Assembly: GCF_001983165.1 (NCBI RefSeq)
Contig: NZ_MNPU01000053.1
Coordinates: forward strand, 1-40,760
Length of the DNA stretch: 40,760 bases
Origin: Pseudomonas gessardii
Lineage (GTDB): Bacteria; Pseudomonadota; Gammaproteobacteria; Pseudomonadales; Pseudomonadaceae
Direction of reading: 5' to 3'
Shown here: positions 17,542 through 25,927 of the stretch, in pieces
Layout: each line of letters opens with the position of its first letter
Position numbering within the stretch: position 1 is the first letter of the stretch
Translations under genes and position numbers: made by a program
The notes under the pieces: model-generated
What the model was told of the DNA's origin: nothing
The model's input: the letters and a program-made list of their open reading frames with translations, nothing else
Database searches by the model: none

Positions 17542-18681
17542 ATGAACAAGACTGCCCCCTTCAAACGCGTACTGTTGTTGAGCCTGGCCCTGAGCGGTGT
17601 GGCCCAGGCCGACCAGACGGTCCTGATCGGCCTGGCCGGGCCCTTGACCGGCCCGTCGGCGCGGATCGGCAAAGACCTGGAGAACGGCGCGCAACTGGCC
17701 ATTGACCAGGCCAACGCCAAGCATCCGAAAATCAACGGCGAAGCGGTCACGTACAAACTGGTTTCCGAAGACGACCAGTCCGACCCACGCACCGCCGTCA
17801 CCGTGGCCCAGCGCCTGGTGGACGAAGGCGTAGTCGGCGTGGTCGGTCACTGGAACACCGGCACCAGCATCCCGGCCGCGCGGGTCTACCATGACGCCGG
17901 GATTGCCCAAGTCGCGCCAGTGGCCACCGGTCACGCCTATACCCAGCAAGGTTTCGATACCAGTTTCCGGATCATGGGCCATGACGATGACGGCGGCCAG
18001 GTCGCCGGCGACTACGCGCTCAAGACCCTCAAGGCGCAGCGTATCGCCGTGATCGACGACCGCACCGCATTCGGCCAGGGCCTGGCGGACCAGTTCGTCA
18101 AATCCATCGAGGCCGGTGGCGCCAAGGTGGTTGCCCGTGAATACGTGGACGACAAGACCATCGACTTCAGTGCGGTGCTGACCAATATCCGTGGGCAAAA
18201 CCCCGACCTGATCTTCTTTGGCGGCGTCGACTCCCAGGCTGCACCGCTGGCCCGACGCATCAAGCAGTTGGGGATCAAGGCACCGTTGATGGGCGCGGGC
18301 GGCTTTGTCAGCCAGACCTTCCTGCAACTGGCGCAGAACGAAGGCGAGGGCGTGATCGCCCTGGAGCCGGGCCTGGCCGTGGCACAGATGCCGGGTGGCA
18401 AGGCCTTTGAAGGCGCCTACAAGGCGCGTTTCAAGAGCAATATCGAGCTGCATGCGCCGTTTGCCTATGACGGTGTCGGCGTGCTGATCGCCGCCATCGA
18501 ACAGGCCAACTCCACCGACCCGCAGAAGTACCTGCCGGTCCTGCGCGCCATCAGCTATCCGGGCGTGACCGGGACCCTCGCGTTCGATGCCCAGGGCAAT
18601 CTACAGAACCCGTCGTTCACCGTTTACCAGGTCAAGGCCAATCAATGGCAACCGGTAAGCGTGGCTGGCGGCAAAAAGTAA
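17542..18681 (+). CDS. livK: Periplasmic amino acid-type substrate-binding protein (LivJ/LivK family)
   Basis: 379 residues, ATG at 17542 with AGGAAAA upstream. The signal peptide ends GVAQA before DQTVLIGLAGPLTGPSARIG, the standard opening of Leu/Ile/Val-binding proteins. DQSDPRTAVTVAQRLVDEGV, GVVGHWNTGTSIPAARVYHD and HAPFAYDGVGVLI are typical family features. It captures the substrate in the periplasm and delivers it to LivHM. In E. coli the binding-protein gene precedes the permeases; here it follows them. The two hydrolase genes come next, suggesting that the ligand is a modified amino acid. Confidence 0.93.
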   Translation: MNKTAPFKRVLLLSLALSGVAQADQTVLIGLAGPLTGPSARIGKDLENGAQLAIDQANAKHPKINGEAVTYKLVSEDDQSDPRTAVTVAQRLVDEGVVGVVGHWNTGTSIPAARVYHDAGIAQVAPVATGHAYTQQGFDTSFRIMGHDDDGGQVAGDYALKTLKAQRIAVIDDRTAFGQGLADQFVKSIEAGGAKVVAREYVDDKTIDFSAVLTNIRGQNPDLIFFGGVDSQAAPLARRIKQLGIKAPLMGAGGFVSQTFLQLAQNEGEGVIALEPGLAVAQMPGGKAFEGAYKARFKSNIELHAPFAYDGVGVLIAAIEQANSTDPQKYLPVLRAISYPGVTGTLAFDAQGNLQNPSFTVYQVKANQWQPVSVAGGKK

Positions 18682-18697
18682 CGCGCTGGATCTAAGC

Positions 18698-18747
18698 GTA
18701 GGAGCGTCCCAAGTGGGGGCTGTCTCACCCGGCGAGACAGCTCCTAC
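18698..18747. repeat. REP-like palindrome after livK
   Basis: GTAGGAGC at 18698-18705 pairs with GCTCCTAC at 18740-18747, and inside it GCTGTCTC (18719-18726) pairs with GAGACAGC (18734-18741). It could also act as a transcription barrier between livK and the hydrolase genes. Confidence 0.65.
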
Positions 18748-18797
18748 ATGTGGAGCACCAACATTGGATCTTCGTAGCCATTTGAATGAGGCATGCA

Positions 18798-19289
18798 ATG
18801 AGCAAACTCGAAGGTGAACTGGGCATCCTGGCCCGCCGGCGCATCGAAGCCGAGATCATCAAGCCGATCTACGAAATCCTCGTGCGCGAGCAGGGCAAGG
18901 CCTTTGCCGCAGCGGTGATTGGCGAAGCGGTGGGCAACGCCGCGATCCAGGCCGGCAAGCATTTTGCCGCCCAGGAAGAGCAGGGCGCCGACCTCAAGAG
19001 CTTCGTTGAGCTGCAAGTGCTGTGGGAAAAGGACGACGCGCTGAAAGTCGAGATCATCGCCAGCGACGCCGAGCATTACGACTATGACGTCAAGCGCTGC
19101 CGCTATGCCGAGATGTACCACGAGATGGGCCTGGGCGAGATCGGCCACCTGTTGTCGTGCAACCGCGACGAGCTGTTTATCGTCGGCTACAACCCCAATA
19201 TTGAATTGACGCGCACCCAGACCATCATGGGCGGCGCGCCAAGCTGTGACTTCCGCTACCACGCCAAGCCCCGGGAGCCGCGCTCGTGA
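18798..19289 (+). CDS. L-2-amino-thiazoline-4-carboxylic acid (ATC) hydrolase-family protein
   Basis: 163 residues from the ATG at 18798 (GAG 7 bases upstream; ATG 18786 is an alternative). It matches the ATC hydrolase family (PF14196): helical N-terminus KLEGELGILARRRIEAEIIK, then VLWEKDDALKVEI, RCRYAEMYHEMGLGEIGHLL, SCNRDELFIVGYNPNIELTR and MGGAPSCDFRY. In Pseudomonas strains that make L-cysteine from ATC, AtcB opens the thiazoline ring to a carbamoyl-cysteine, which AtcC then hydrolyses. The overlapping downstream gene is of the AtcC type, so the pair matches that two-step pathway. The real substrate may be ATC or another cyclic amidine or lactam. No signal peptide, so cytoplasmic. Confidence 0.82.
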   Translation: MSKLEGELGILARRRIEAEIIKPIYEILVREQGKAFAAAVIGEAVGNAAIQAGKHFAAQEEQGADLKSFVELQVLWEKDDALKVEIIASDAEHYDYDVKRCRYAEMYHEMGLGEIGHLLSCNRDELFIVGYNPNIELTRTQTIMGGAPSCDFRYHAKPREPRS

Positions 19290-20521
19290 GCGCCCTGGCC
19301 CGGGTCAACGGCGAGCGCCTGTGGGACTCGCTGATGGAAATGGCGCAGATCGGCGGCACGCCCAAGGGCGGCGTCTCGCGCCTGGCCCTGACCGACGAAG
19401 ACCGGCGCGGCCGCGACCTGTTCGTGGCCTGGTGCACGGCGGCCGGGTGCAGCATCCGTGTGGACGCCATGGGCAATATCTTCGCCCGCCGCGCCGGCCG
19501 GCATGAGCACCTGGCCCCGGTGCTGACCGGCTCCCACGGTGACTCGCAACCGGCGGGCGGCAAGTTCGATGGCATCTACGGCGTACTCGCCGGCCTGGAA
19601 GTGCTGCGCACCTTGAACGACCTGGGCATCGAGACCGACCGGCCGATCGAGGTGGTCAACTGGACCAACGAAGAAGGCTCGCGCTTTGCCCCGGCGATGA
19701 TTGCTTCGGGGGTGTATGCCGGGGTGTTTGACCTGGAGTACGGCTTGTCCCGCGAAGACAAGGCCGGTGTGAGCATCGGCCAGGCGCTGCAACAGATCGG
19801 CTACGCCGGCCCGCACCCCGTGGGCGGCCAGGCGGTGCATGCGGCGTATGAACTGCATATCGAGCAAGGCCCGATCCTTGAGGCCCAGGACCTGACCATC
19901 GGTGTGGTCACCGGCGCCCAGGGCCAGCGTTGGTATGAAGTCGAGCTGAGCGGGCGCAGTGCCCATGCCGGCACCACGCCCATGGATCACCGCCTGGATG
20001 CACTGCTGGGTTTTGCCCGGGTGGTGGAGGCGGTCAACCAGATCGGCCTGGCCCAAGGCGCCGAAGGGCGGGCAACGGTGGGCATGGCCAATATCTTCCC
20101 CAACTCGCGCAACGTGGTGCCGGGGCGGGTGTTTTTCAGCGTCGAGTTCCGCCATCCCGATGAAGCGGTGCTGGCCGTGCAGGATCAGCAACTGCACGCA
20201 GCAGTGGCGCGCATCGCCGAGGGGATTGGCTTGCAGGCCAGCGTCAAGCAGATCTTCCAGTACGCACCGATTGCCTTCGACAAAGACTGCGTGGACGTGG
20301 TGCAGGCTGCGGCCGAGGCCTTGGGCTATAGCCATCGGCGCATGATTTCCGGAGCCGGGCATGATGCCTGCTACCTGAACCAGGTCGCGCCGACGGCGAT
20401 GATTTTTGTGCCGTGTGTGGATGGCTTGAGCCATAACGAGGCGGAAGAGATCCACCCGCACTGGTCCACAGCGGGGGCGGATGTGTTGTTGCAGGCGATT
20501 CTGGCTTCGTCAGGCGAATAG
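19286..20521 (+). CDS. M20-family Zn-dependent hydrolase (N-carbamoyl-L-amino acid / carbamoyl-cysteine amidohydrolase type)
   Basis: 411 residues, GTG start overlapping the ATC-hydrolase stop (GTGA). Metal ligands of the amidase/carbamoylase branch are visible: GSHGDSQPAGGKFDG (His84, Asp95), WTNEEGSRFAP, and HIEQGPILE in the dimerisation-domain boundary; AGTTPMDHRLDAL is also characteristic. The C-terminal SGAGHDACYLNQVAPTAMIF and GLSHNEAEEI supply the remaining ligands. Such enzymes split N-carbamoyl amino acids to the amino acid, CO2 and ammonia; AtcC does this for carbamoyl-cysteine. Allantoate amidohydrolase and ureidopropionase are relatives, so exact substrate is uncertain. Confidence 0.88.
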   Translation: MSALARVNGERLWDSLMEMAQIGGTPKGGVSRLALTDEDRRGRDLFVAWCTAAGCSIRVDAMGNIFARRAGRHEHLAPVLTGSHGDSQPAGGKFDGIYGVLAGLEVLRTLNDLGIETDRPIEVVNWTNEEGSRFAPAMIASGVYAGVFDLEYGLSREDKAGVSIGQALQQIGYAGPHPVGGQAVHAAYELHIEQGPILEAQDLTIGVVTGAQGQRWYEVELSGRSAHAGTTPMDHRLDALLGFARVVEAVNQIGLAQGAEGRATVGMANIFPNSRNVVPGRVFFSVEFRHPDEAVLAVQDQQLHAAVARIAEGIGLQASVKQIFQYAPIAFDKDCVDVVQAAAEALGYSHRRMISGAGHDACYLNQVAPTAMIFVPCVDGLSHNEAEEIHPHWSTAGADVLLQAILASSGE

Positions 20522-20525
20522 GCTG

Positions 20526-20559
20526 AAGACCTGATCCCACATTCAACCTGTGGGGTCTT
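20526..20559. terminator. Hairpin between convergent genes
   Basis: CCCACA at 20536-20541 pairs with TGTGGG at 20549-20554, extended by AAGAC/GTCTT with a bulge. It lies exactly between the convergent hydrolase and amidase genes and probably terminates both; there is no long T run. Confidence 0.45.
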
Positions 20560-20563
20560 GCCC

Positions 20564-21919
20564 TTACTCCCGCACAAACAGCCTGCTCATCACCTGCAAC
20601 AGCCGATCATCCGCGCCAGCGGCGCCAATCACCTGCAACCCCACCGGCATGCCCCTGACGTGCCCCGCCGGCAGGCTGAGCGCGGGGAGGCCGGTGAGGT
20701 TCCAGGCACTGGTATAGCTGAGCACGGCGGCGCGTACATCAATGTCCTGTTCGCCCACCCGCACCTCGCGTGCATTCACCTCGGTCGCGGTAATCGGCAC
20801 GCTGGGCGAAACCAGCAAGTCATACTGTTCGAACAGGCGCGCCATCGCCGCTTTGTACTGCGCCTGGCTGGCCTGTGCGCGAATGTATTGCCAGCCTCTG
20901 ACTTCCTCCGATACCTCAAGACGCTCGCGTACCTCCTGTTCAAACTTATGCGGCGCATCCCGCATGCGTTCGGCATGCACCTCGAAGGCCTCGGCACGTT
21001 GCAGTGTCAGCAGGGTGTCTTTCATGCCCGCCGCCAGGTGGTGCAGTTCGTCGGTCTCCTGCAGTGCGTCGCCAAACAGCTGCTGCGCCGCCCCATAGAC
21101 CTGCTGATGCACATCGGCGTCGACCGGGCCGAAGCTGGGGCAAGTCATCCAGCCAACCCGCAGCGGCTGCGGGTGGGTTGCAGGCGTACCGGCGCGTCCG
21201 GCCAACACCTCGAACAACAGGCGCGCATCTTCGACATGGTTGGCGATGGGGCCTACGTGGTCGAGACTCGATGACAGCGGGAACACCCCGTCCACCGGCA
21301 CGCAGGCAAACGAGGGCTTGAAGCCGACCGTGCCGCACAAGGCCGAAGGGATCCGGATCGAGCCGCCGGTGTCGGTACCCAGGGCCAGCGGCACCATGCC
21401 GCTGGCCACCGCCGCCGCACTGCCGGCGCTGGAGCCGCCAGTGATGCAACGGGCATCCCATGGGTTGCGTGCAGCACCTTGCAACGAGCGGTCGCCGGTC
21501 GGGCCGTAGGCAAATTCGTGGGTCAGGGTCTTGCCGATAATCACCGCCCCGGCTTCGCGCACCCGCTGTACGCACAGGGCATCGCGGTCCGGCTGGAAAC
21601 CCTCGAAATGCGCGGAGCCGTAGGTGGTGATGTAGTCAAACGTGTCGATGTTGTCTTTGACCGCGACCGGCATGCCGTGCAGCGGGCCCAGGTCCAGGCC
21701 TTGGGCCAACAGCGCGTCGGCCTTGCGCGCCTGGGCCAGGGCGACGCAGGCATCGACTTGAACGAACGCATTTAATCGCGGATTCAAGCGCTCGATGCTG
21801 TCCAGGGCGGCTTGCGTCAGCTCGACACTGGTCACGCTGCCAGTCCGCAGGCGCGCGGCCAGCGTGATGATCGACTGACCGCAAAAATATCCAGCGTGGG
21901 TAGGCTTCACCGGGCTCAT
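20564..21919 (-). CDS. Amidase-signature family enzyme
   Basis: 451 residues, ATG at 21919 with GGAG upstream. The amidase-signature catalytic triad can be placed: Lys88 in MPVAVKDNID, cis-Ser163 in GGSSAGSAAAVASG, nucleophile Ser187 in TDTGGSIRIPSALCG; the 24-residue spacing of the two serines is as expected. It hydrolyses an amide to acid and ammonia; AtzF/allophanate hydrolase, GatA-like and aryl-amidases are relatives, but no GatB/C genes are here. It follows the MFS gene by 13 bases and is presumably its operon partner under LacI control, suggesting uptake and hydrolysis of one amide or carbamoyl compound. Confidence 0.9.
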   Translation of the reverse strand: MSPVKPTHAGYFCGQSIITLAARLRTGSVTSVELTQAALDSIERLNPRLNAFVQVDACVALAQARKADALLAQGLDLGPLHGMPVAVKDNIDTFDYITTYGSAHFEGFQPDRDALCVQRVREAGAVIIGKTLTHEFAYGPTGDRSLQGAARNPWDARCITGGSSAGSAAAVASGMVPLALGTDTGGSIRIPSALCGTVGFKPSFACVPVDGVFPLSSSLDHVGPIANHVEDARLLFEVLAGRAGTPATHPQPLRVGWMTCPSFGPVDADVHQQVYGAAQQLFGDALQETDELHHLAAGMKDTLLTLQRAEAFEVHAERMRDAPHKFEQEVRERLEVSEEVRGWQYIRAQASQAQYKAAMARLFEQYDLLVSPSVPITATEVNAREVRVGEQDIDVRAAVLSYTSAWNLTGLPALSLPAGHVRGMPVGLQVIGAAGADDRLLQVMSRLFVRE

Positions 21920-21932
21920 ATAAACAACTCCA

Positions 21933-23264
21933 TCAAACAGCTGCAGGTACAGAGGGTGGGGCGACCTGGCGACCGCCTGGGCGCACCATCAGCATCGCGC
22001 TCATGCCCAGCGCCGTGGCCACTGCGGCGGCCACGAACATCGACGAATAGCCGTAATGCACGGTCAGGTAGCCCGTGAGCATCGGGGCGATAAACGAAGC
22101 GGTGTTGGCGATAAAGTGCGTCATGCCGCTGTAGGCGCCAACCCGATTGGACGGCGCAGTGTCGATCACCACGGCCCAGTAGACCGAGTTGGGCAGGGCG
22201 TTCAAGGCGTTGGCCAACGTCATCAAGGCAATCACGCCCCAGACGGTCTGGGCCTGGGACACCATGATGAAACACAGGGTTGTCAGCAGCAGGCAGGTCG
22301 CGGCCAGCCAACTGCGGGCGACTTTCAGGTTGCCGGTGCGGCGCAGCAGCCAGTCCGATATTTTGCCGCCCAGCAGCACGGTGAAGCAGGCGCCGGTCCA
22401 CGGGATCATGCCCATGTACCACAGCGACGACAGGTTGTAGTGGAACTCATCCTGCAGGTATTTGGGGGTCCAGGTCAGCAGCAGGAACGTCACGTACACA
22501 AACGAGAAGTAACCGATGGCATTGAGCAGCAGGTCCTTGTTCTTGAAGAAGTGCCAGACCGGCGCGACGCTGGTGGTGGGGGTCGAGGCATTGGCGGCTT
22601 CGGCGCGCTCTCTACGCAGGAAGTCGAGTTCGGCCTTGGACACCCGCGGGTTTTCATCCGGAGTGTTGGTGAAACGGGTCATGAAATAGATCAGCAGCGC
22701 CAGACTGGCCACGCCCAGCACCACGAACATGCTGCGCCAGCTGCCGGTCAGGGTTTGCAGGCCCACGGCCACTGGTGCGGTGAGCAGTGCCCCCAAGGGG
22801 GTGCTGAGCAGGCCGACCGAAACCACAAAACCGCGCTCCTTGGGCGTGGCCCAGTTGGCCACGCTCTTGTTGATCACCGAGTACGCCGGACCTTCGGCAA
22901 ACCCGAACATCACGCGGATCGTGGCGAAACCAGCCATGGCCGAGCCGCCGAGGAACGCCAGCCCGAAGTCACCGGCAAAGGCCGTGGCAATTTCAAAGAT
23001 CGACCACGTGGCGCCGGCGATCAGCCAGATGCGCTTGGCACCAAAACGGTCGGCCAGAATGCCACCGACCAATGCCCCCAGGATGTAGCCGTAGCCGAAG
23101 TATCCCAGCACGTTGCCCCAGTCGGCCTTGTCGAAACCGTACTCGGGCAGAATGCTCGCCGACGCATAGGCAATCGCGCCGCGGTCGATGTAGTTGAGCA
23201 GTGCCATCAGCATGATCAGGAAGAAAATCTGGTAGCGGAAAGACGGGATAGCGGGGCTGTTCAT
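21933..23264 (-). CDS. MFS transporter (ACS/phthalate-permease-like)
   Basis: About 443 residues from the ATG at 23264; the frame runs up to 23300 but the upstream part is not typical. Twelve membrane segments with MFS features: NYIDRGAIAYASASI at helix 1, GYILGALVGGILADRFGAKR (the motif-A loop) after helix 2, and a helix 4-5 region GFAEGPAYSVINKSVANWAT. The NYIDR opening and EGP motif are characteristic of the anion:cation symporter (ACS) family that takes up organic anions such as hexuronates, phthalates and carbamoyl acids. It heads a two-gene operon with the amidase and is divergent from a LacI regulator. Confidence 0.9.
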   Translation of the reverse strand: MNSPAIPSFRYQIFFLIMLMALLNYIDRGAIAYASASILPEYGFDKADWGNVLGYFGYGYILGALVGGILADRFGAKRIWLIAGATWSIFEIATAFAGDFGLAFLGGSAMAGFATIRVMFGFAEGPAYSVINKSVANWATPKERGFVVSVGLLSTPLGALLTAPVAVGLQTLTGSWRSMFVVLGVASLALLIYFMTRFTNTPDENPRVSKAELDFLRRERAEAANASTPTTSVAPVWHFFKNKDLLLNAIGYFSFVYVTFLLLTWTPKYLQDEFHYNLSSLWYMGMIPWTGACFTVLLGGKISDWLLRRTGNLKVARSWLAATCLLLTTLCFIMVSQAQTVWGVIALMTLANALNALPNSVYWAVVIDTAPSNRVGAYSGMTHFIANTASFIAPMLTGYLTVHYGYSSMFVAAAVATALGMSAMLMVRPGGRQVAPPSVPAAV

Positions 23265-23336
23265 AAGGATCTGACTCTTCAAAATGATGGCAGAAGTCAA
23301 AAAGTCGGCCGCGTCCGGCGTATTTTTTATTGTTTG

Positions 23337-23395
23337 CCCAAACGTTTGGGTTGGCGAAATGTAAGGCTCGTAAAAATTTTAGTCAAACGTTTGGG
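23337..23395. promoter_or_regulatory. Two LacI-type operator palindromes
   Basis: CCCAAACGTTTGGG at 23337-23350 is a perfect 14-base palindrome. A second copy, CAAACGTTTGGG, lies at 23384-23395, centre to centre 45 bases away (about four helical turns). Both have the central CG expected for LacI/GalR operators, and the only regulator nearby is the divergent LacI gene. They probably repress both the MFS-amidase operon and the regulator itself, possibly through a loop or dimer of dimers. Confidence 0.85.
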
Positions 23396-23477
23396 TAAAA
23401 ATTTACCTGCGGCTGCGACACGCCCGTTCGGGTAGAATCTGCGCGCTAAATATCAGACAGTTGGAAGCCTCTCCACC

Positions 23478-24506
23478 ATGCCGAGCCCATCTCGCCCTGC
23501 CACCCTGAAATCCATGGCGACCGCACTGGGCGTGCATGTGTCCACGGTGTCCCGGGTACTCAATGGCGACCCGGCCGGGGTCGAGCGAGCGGCCTCGGCC
23601 GAAGTGGTGGCGCGCATTCGTGCATTGGCCAAAGAGCTGGATTACCGGCCGAACACCCAGGCATCGAGCCTGAAGTTGCGCAAAAGCCAGGAAATCTGTG
23701 TGCTCATGCCCAGGCTCACCGACCTGGTGATGGCGACCATTTATGACAGCATCGACAGTGCCGCCGAACAGGCCGGCTACCTCACCTTCGTTTCCAATAC
23801 CGACGACCAGCAGCCACGCCAGATGGCGCGTGCCGAGCACGCCTTGCGCCGCTCGGTGGCCGGGCTGATCGTCGGTGACTCCCATGTGGGCGAAAGCCAG
23901 CCGCTGCTCGACCTGTTGACGCGCAAGCACATCCCCTACGTGTTGGTCAGCCGGCAGATTGCCGGGCATCTGGCGGCGTGCAGTGACGATGAGTTGGGCG
24001 GCTGGCTGGCGGCGGAGCACTTGTACCAATTGGGCTGTCGCGATGTGGCCATTCTGGCGGGTGAGCGGCACGCCTCGACCGGGGCGGATCGCACCCGTGG
24101 GTTTACCCGCTATTACCGTGAGCAAGGCATCACGCTACGCCCGGAGTGGACGCTCAATGGTCCTTTTGACAGCCTGACCGGGCATCGCCAGGGCGAGTAT
24201 CTGCTGAGCCTGAACCCACGGCCCCAGGCGTTTTTTGCGGTCAATGACTTCCTGGCCATCGGCCTGATGGGCGCCGCGCGTGACAAGGGCTTGATGCCGG
24301 GCAAGGACATTGCTGTAGTGGGCTTCAATGACATACCGCTGGCCAATGAACTGATGGTTCCCCTGACCAGCGTGCGCCTGCCCTTGGCAGAGATGGGCCG
24401 CCATGCGGTTGAACTGCTGCTCAAGCGCATCGAGGGCGAGGCTGTCGAGTCGATCAAGGTGGCGCCGCAGCTGCAGGTGCGGGCGAGTTCGTCTTTGTTG
24501 CGCTGA
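23478..24506 (+). CDS. LacI-family transcriptional regulator
   Basis: 342 residues, ATG at 23478. Helix-turn-helix and hinge at ~10-65: LKSMATALGVHVSTVSRVLN, then DYRPNTQASSL with the hinge-helix. Effector domain from ~70: ICVLMPRLTDLVMATIYDSI, GGWLAAEHLYQLGCRDVAIL, FFAVNDFLAIGLMGAARDKG, VVGFNDIPLANELMVPLTSV. It is the likely repressor of the MFS-amidase operon, binding the two palindromes in its own promoter region and released by the transported compound or a product. Confidence 0.93.
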   Translation: MPSPSRPATLKSMATALGVHVSTVSRVLNGDPAGVERAASAEVVARIRALAKELDYRPNTQASSLKLRKSQEICVLMPRLTDLVMATIYDSIDSAAEQAGYLTFVSNTDDQQPRQMARAEHALRRSVAGLIVGDSHVGESQPLLDLLTRKHIPYVLVSRQIAGHLAACSDDELGGWLAAEHLYQLGCRDVAILAGERHASTGADRTRGFTRYYREQGITLRPEWTLNGPFDSLTGHRQGEYLLSLNPRPQAFFAVNDFLAIGLMGAARDKGLMPGKDIAVVGFNDIPLANELMVPLTSVRLPLAEMGRHAVELLLKRIEGEAVESIKVAPQLQVRASSSLLR

Positions 24507-24515
24507 CGTCAAAAA

Positions 24516-25018
24516 TGTGGGAACGGGCTTGCCCGCGATTCAGCGGTGGTCCAGTCACTCTCTTTGATGACAGGTACACCGCCATCGCAGGCAAGCCAGC
24601 TCCCACATTTGATGGGTGGTGTGGCCAAAACGCTGTGCCCGGCCAAGATCCCCTGTGGGAGCGGGCTTGCCCGCGATTCAGCGGTGGTCCAGTCACTCTC
24701 ATTGATGACAGGTACACCGCCATCGCAGGCAAGCCAGCTCCCACATTTGATTTGTGGTGGGGCCAAAATCATCTGCTCCAGTGAGATCCCCTGTGGGAGC
24801 GGGCTTGCCCGCGATGGCGGCAGTTCAGTCACTGTTGCTGGCGGCTGACCCACCGCCATCGCAGGCAAGCCAGCTCCCACATTTGATGGGTGGTGTGGCA
24901 CAAAACTCTGTGCCCGGCCAAGATCCACTGTGGGAGCGGGCTTGCTCGCGAAGGCGGTGGTTCAGTCACTGAATTTATCGACTGACACACTGCCTTCGCG
25001 AGCAAGCCCGCTCCCACA
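24516..25018. repeat. Tandem array of four REPINs, ~138 bp period
   Basis: REP doublets begin (TGTGGGA...) at 24516, 24654, 24792 and 24929: spacings 138, 138 and 137. Each starts GTGGGA(A/G)CGGGCTTG and ends in the inverted CAAGCCAGCTCCCACA or CAAGCCCGCTCCCACA, with related linkers between (TTTGATGGGTGGTGTGGC, GTGCCCGGCCAAGATCC). The region 24507-25054 has no gene; frames that cross it are repeat-encoded. Confidence 0.9.
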
Positions 25019-25054
25019 GGGGGATTGTGGACGGTCAAAAGCCGCGGTATTCAA

Positions 25055-25843
25055 TCAGCGAAAAAACTCCCCTGGCGTCGCATCAAACTGCTGGCGAAAC
25101 GCTGCGATAAACGCCGAAACCGATTCATACCCACAGCCCAGCGCTACATCCGTCACCCGTTCCCCGCGTTCCAGGTCGGGCAGGGCGCTGAGCAGTCGCA
25201 GCCGTTGGCGCCAGGCGCGATAGGTCAGGCCGGTATCGCGCAAGAACAACCGGCTCAAGGTTTTCTCACTGACCCCTAACTTCTGGCTCCACTGCCCCAG
25301 GGTCGTCGCCTGTTCCGGGTGCAGGCTCAGGCTGCGATAGATCTGTCGCAGCCGGCTGTCCACAGGCAGGGGCAGCATCAGGTCAACCTGCGGCGCGGCG
25401 GCCAACTGGTCCAGCAGCACCAGGGCCAGGCGCCCGTCCGGGCCGTCTTCGGCATATTCCACCGGCAGTTCGCTGAAACGGCGGATCAACTCGCGCAGCA
25501 GGTCGCTTACCGCCAGGACCTGGCAACGTTCCACGGCCCAGGTCGTCACGCTGCAGTCCAGGTACAGGCTGCGCATTTCGGTGTGGGGCGAGCTGAACAC
25601 GCGGTGGGGCACTCCCGCCGGGATCCACACCGCGCGCTGCGGCGGGGCGACAAAGCGCCCGGCACTGGTGTGGATTTCCAGTACCCCGCAGATCGCGTAC
25701 GACAACTGCACCCACGGGTGGCTATGGCGGCGGGTCAGGGCGCGGTTGGGCAGGGATTCGGTGCGGCCATACACCGGGCGCGGCAGGCTGGCGAGCCCGG
25801 GGATGCTGCGGCGAACGGCCTTTTCATGTCCTTTTGGCGGCAT
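25055..25843 (-). CDS. AraC-family transcriptional regulator with N-terminal cupin
   Basis: 262 residues, ATG at 25843. Cupin-like sensor at ~25-110 (RRHSHPWVQLSYAICGVLEI, PQRAVWIPAGVPHRVFSS), and two AraC helix-turn-helix motifs at ~165-260 (TLGQWSQKLGVSEKTLSRLF and VTDVALGCGYESVSAFIAAF, ending FDATPGEFFR). It resembles the NimR/YeaM subgroup, which usually control a neighbouring efflux or uptake gene. Divergent from the BASS transporter gene with 84 bases between, so it most likely regulates that gene and perhaps the MFS gene after it. Confidence 0.9.
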   Translation of the reverse strand: MPPKGHEKAVRRSIPGLASLPRPVYGRTESLPNRALTRRHSHPWVQLSYAICGVLEIHTSAGRFVAPPQRAVWIPAGVPHRVFSSPHTEMRSLYLDCSVTTWAVERCQVLAVSDLLRELIRRFSELPVEYAEDGPDGRLALVLLDQLAAAPQVDLMLPLPVDSRLRQIYRSLSLHPEQATTLGQWSQKLGVSEKTLSRLFLRDTGLTYRAWRQRLRLLSALPDLERGERVTDVALGCGYESVSAFIAAFRQQFDATPGEFFR

Positions 25844-25927
25844 TTACTGGCTCATTGGCGTTAGTCGGTAAGCAGCCGTTACGTTAGAGTCGCCACGACG
25901 CCCTGGCAACCCCTGGAAGAACAGCTA

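Noticed and set aside
22056..23435. 459-codon plus-strand frame opposite the MFS gene
   Set aside because: Antisense shadow crossing the operator region; rich in G, H, Q, R with no family resemblance.
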